Shown here piece by piece: positions 18,877 to 21,083 of a stretch of DNA of 21,083 nucleotides (positions are counted from its first letter, which is position 1; each line of letters starts with the position of its first letter). The notes below the pieces were generated by a model. The model made no database searches. It saw only the letters and a program-made list of their open reading frames with translations, and had not been told where the DNA came from. The translations under genes were made by a program, and so were the position numbers. Origin of the DNA: Gnetum montanum (taxonomy: Eukaryota; Streptophyta; Gnetopsida; Gnetales; Gnetaceae); the NCBI GenBank assembly GCA_015680685.1, contig MNCI01014592.1:2029-23111 (forward strand). Reading direction: 5' to 3'.

Positions 18877-21083
18877 ATGTCTTCTTCTTCGAACAAAAGC
18901 ACTTCACCACCTAGGAACAACACAAGAGACAGTCAGCGGCACAACACACATAACCAAGAACCACCAGCTCCTCAACAATTTAGTGTGGTATATATTCATC
19001 ACGATGAATATATACCCAACTTTACCTTTATCTTCTATCAAGACGAACAACTGCATTGAAGAGACTTGGAAGGTAACATAGTGTTGCTTGCAGACAAAGC
19101 CGCCTCCAACATGCTCCTTCATACCCTTTCATGAATAGGCATGTCACAATTATTTGCTGAGTACGTTGCATGCGATTACAATGCAAGGGACTACCATCCC
19201 ACAGAAGCGCAACGTCAACATGACTTGCGACAAGAGAGTTACCACACATCGTTGAAGGGCAAAGGACCCCGTAACGCTCCACTCGTCATAAGCAAAATTA
19301 AGGGTGGTGAACCTATTTCAATAGGTTCTCCAAAAAATGATGTTCCCCCTCCTAATGATAGTGAGGAGGTGGTGTATCAGAACCTGCGCTCTACGATTGA
19401 CAACCTTGGTTCTGATCCCCATGAACACCAAGTGTTCAACAAGGAAACAAAAACACAAGATAAGGGCAGGCATTCTAATTGTCATCACGATCGGGGTCGA
19501 GACCACTGAAGAGAGGGTAGGAAACATCGGCATGGCAATGGTTCTCCTTCTTCTTCACCTTCATCATCACATTCACTCTCTCCTTCAACATCGGGATGTA
19601 GTCATAAGGAACCTCATCGTGAGGATAAGGGTAAGTGAAATGAGAGACCTCGACAAGAGAGTCGAGAGCGAGGATGAGGGCACTCTGGAGAGTCAAGGCA
19701 TGAAAGAAGGGAAAGTAGGGAACTGCGTAGGCATCACAGATGCCATGAGAGAAATGACCACGAAGAACCCCTGCTTGCAACCCGAAGCATGTTAGACATT
19801 ACGAAGGCCTTTAGAATACCTACAAGGCACCAATAAGATAGCAAGATCAAGAGACTAGACATGAATAATATCCCATGATTTGAGGGGGGATACAACGCTG
19901 ATCCTCAGAACCACTTACAGGCATTTCACGATGCCTATGCCTTGCAAAATATTGAAAACGAGTGGCAAAAGTTAAAGTTGTTCCCAAGGACACTCATAAA
20001 AGAAGCAGAAAGCTGGTACTGGTCCTTAGAACCGGAATCCATTCGAAGGTGGAGTACGATGCTAAAATTGTTTAACGATAAATATCAAACGTACTCCCGA
20101 GTGTCCAACTTGCGAAAGCAGATCCAAGGATGGAAGCAGGGAAATCACAAACCCTTGGATGCTACCATGGGCTGATATTATGCATTACTACATCATTGCC
20201 CGGGCCATGGTTATTCACACCGGGATCAACTATGCCATCTCGTAGATGGGCTAAGACATGAAACCAGGAGAACCCTTGGAACATATGCCCAAGGGAGATT
20301 ATTAGAGCTTAGATCCGATGAGGTTCATAGATTTTTGGAGCAAGTAGCTAAGGAAGAAGGAGAGCTACGTAAGAGAGAAAGTGCAGAATAATACAATCGC
20401 GATCCTTCCCTCCGAAAAAGGGGAGTGAGATTCTGTGAGGAGGAGGATGAGTCACCACTTGAAGAGTTGGTGAATAGGAAGACCTTTCCACTTCAAAAAT
20501 TAACAACAAAAGTGTCAGACAAGGTAGATCAAATGTGGGACTCCTTAGATAGTAGATTTGAAATTGTTTTAAAAATCATAGAGGAGTCTAAGGAGCGAAG
20601 TAGTGACTATGATAAAAAGAAGAAGAGGGATTTGGACCATGCACGTAACAAAGGTACGGGTAAAATGACTATCATCGAAGAGGTTGTGGATTCTGATACG
20701 GATAATGATGGCAGATGTGAGATATGCCAGTATGACCCTCCTAAGGGATGTTGCCCAGTAATCTCACATTTGCAAGAGTCTAGGGTGTACACACTTAACC
20801 CATGACTTAACAAATGGCAAACACCCTGAAGGTTACCTTATCCCCAAGGTAACCCAAGGCAGTTCCACCAACCCTTAACGTATTATCCAAGTGGAGCTCT
20901 ACCACAACCTATTGAACAACACCAGCAGTGGCAATACCCACAGTCATGGGGGATGCCACTGCCACAGCAACAATACCCTTACCGGCAATTGGATCCATAT
21001 GGCTATTACGTGCAGCAGCCAATCTCTCCAAGTGACTCTATCGGTCACGTAACCCCACAATGTCACTACCAAGCTCGAGAGTA
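18877..21083 (+). pseudogene. Ty3/gypsy retrotransposon gag, broken by stops, runs off the window
   Basis: Gag packages retroelement RNA in virus-like particles. One frame runs from ATG 18877 to the window end, about 735 codons with no net frameshift. It is interrupted by stops at 19057, 19132, 19507, 19636, 19675, 19834, 19876, 20173, 20389, 20803 and 20827. The order is a polar N-terminal part, a Ser/Arg/His/Glu-rich linker (about 19500-19800), then the retrotransposon gag domain (19861 to about 20380). The domain has FEGGYNADPQNHLQAFHDAY, LFPRTLIKEAESWYWSLEP and HHCPGHGYS, as in Athila/Tat-like plant elements. A charged coiled-coil-like stretch and a CEICQYDPPKGCCP motif (about 20718), possibly a degenerate zinc knuckle, follow. 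The end is Gln/Pro/Tyr-rich. Protease and polymerase would lie beyond the window. The element cannot make Gag as it stands. Confidence 0.85.

Overview
The window is nuclear DNA of a land plant. It is AT-rich and has spliceosomal introns, a plastid-type ferritin with a transit peptide and plant extension peptide, a cytosolic ribosomal protein gene with telo-box motifs, and a large share of decayed retroelements. The sequence alone does not fix the lineage below land plants. The amount of repeat debris suggests a large genome.

Layout. Positions 1-1280 hold what looks like a decayed minus-strand LTR fragment. A CpG-rich stretch (about 1500-1850) is the likely promoter of an eight-exon ferritin gene (coding 3085-4866, plus strand), probably with a 5' leader intron (1918-3069). 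About 1.3 kb downstream is a second, truncated ferritin copy (about 6180-7788). It retains introns and 3' flank, so it arose by DNA duplication, but it has lost splice sites, reading frame and several ferroxidase ligands, and is a pseudogene. Positions 8060-11950 carry no gene I can support. They contain a short LINE reverse-transcriptase remnant on the minus strand (8380-8600), a possible SINE and several short direct repeats. The gene for ribosomal protein eL36 lies on the minus strand (13673 to 12010, three exons). Behind it, 14504-16130 is bounded by 82-83 bp inverted repeats and looks like a non-coding transposon or solo LTR. The right end (about 16990-21083) is Ty3/gypsy-type retroelement DNA: inverted and permuted LTR pieces, a 5' LTR ending at 18730, a primer-binding site resembling tRNA-Asp complement, and a gag frame with eleven stops but no net frameshift that runs off the window.

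Function. The two intact genes are housekeeping: plastid iron storage and the large ribosomal subunit. They are unrelated to each other. I found no convincing new multi-gene system. The most informative signals are the ferritin duplicate with ablated ferroxidase residues, the transition-only style of decay in the retroelement, the permuted inverted LTR block with GCGATATCGC palindromes, and the inverted-repeat-bounded element at 14.5-16.1 kb.
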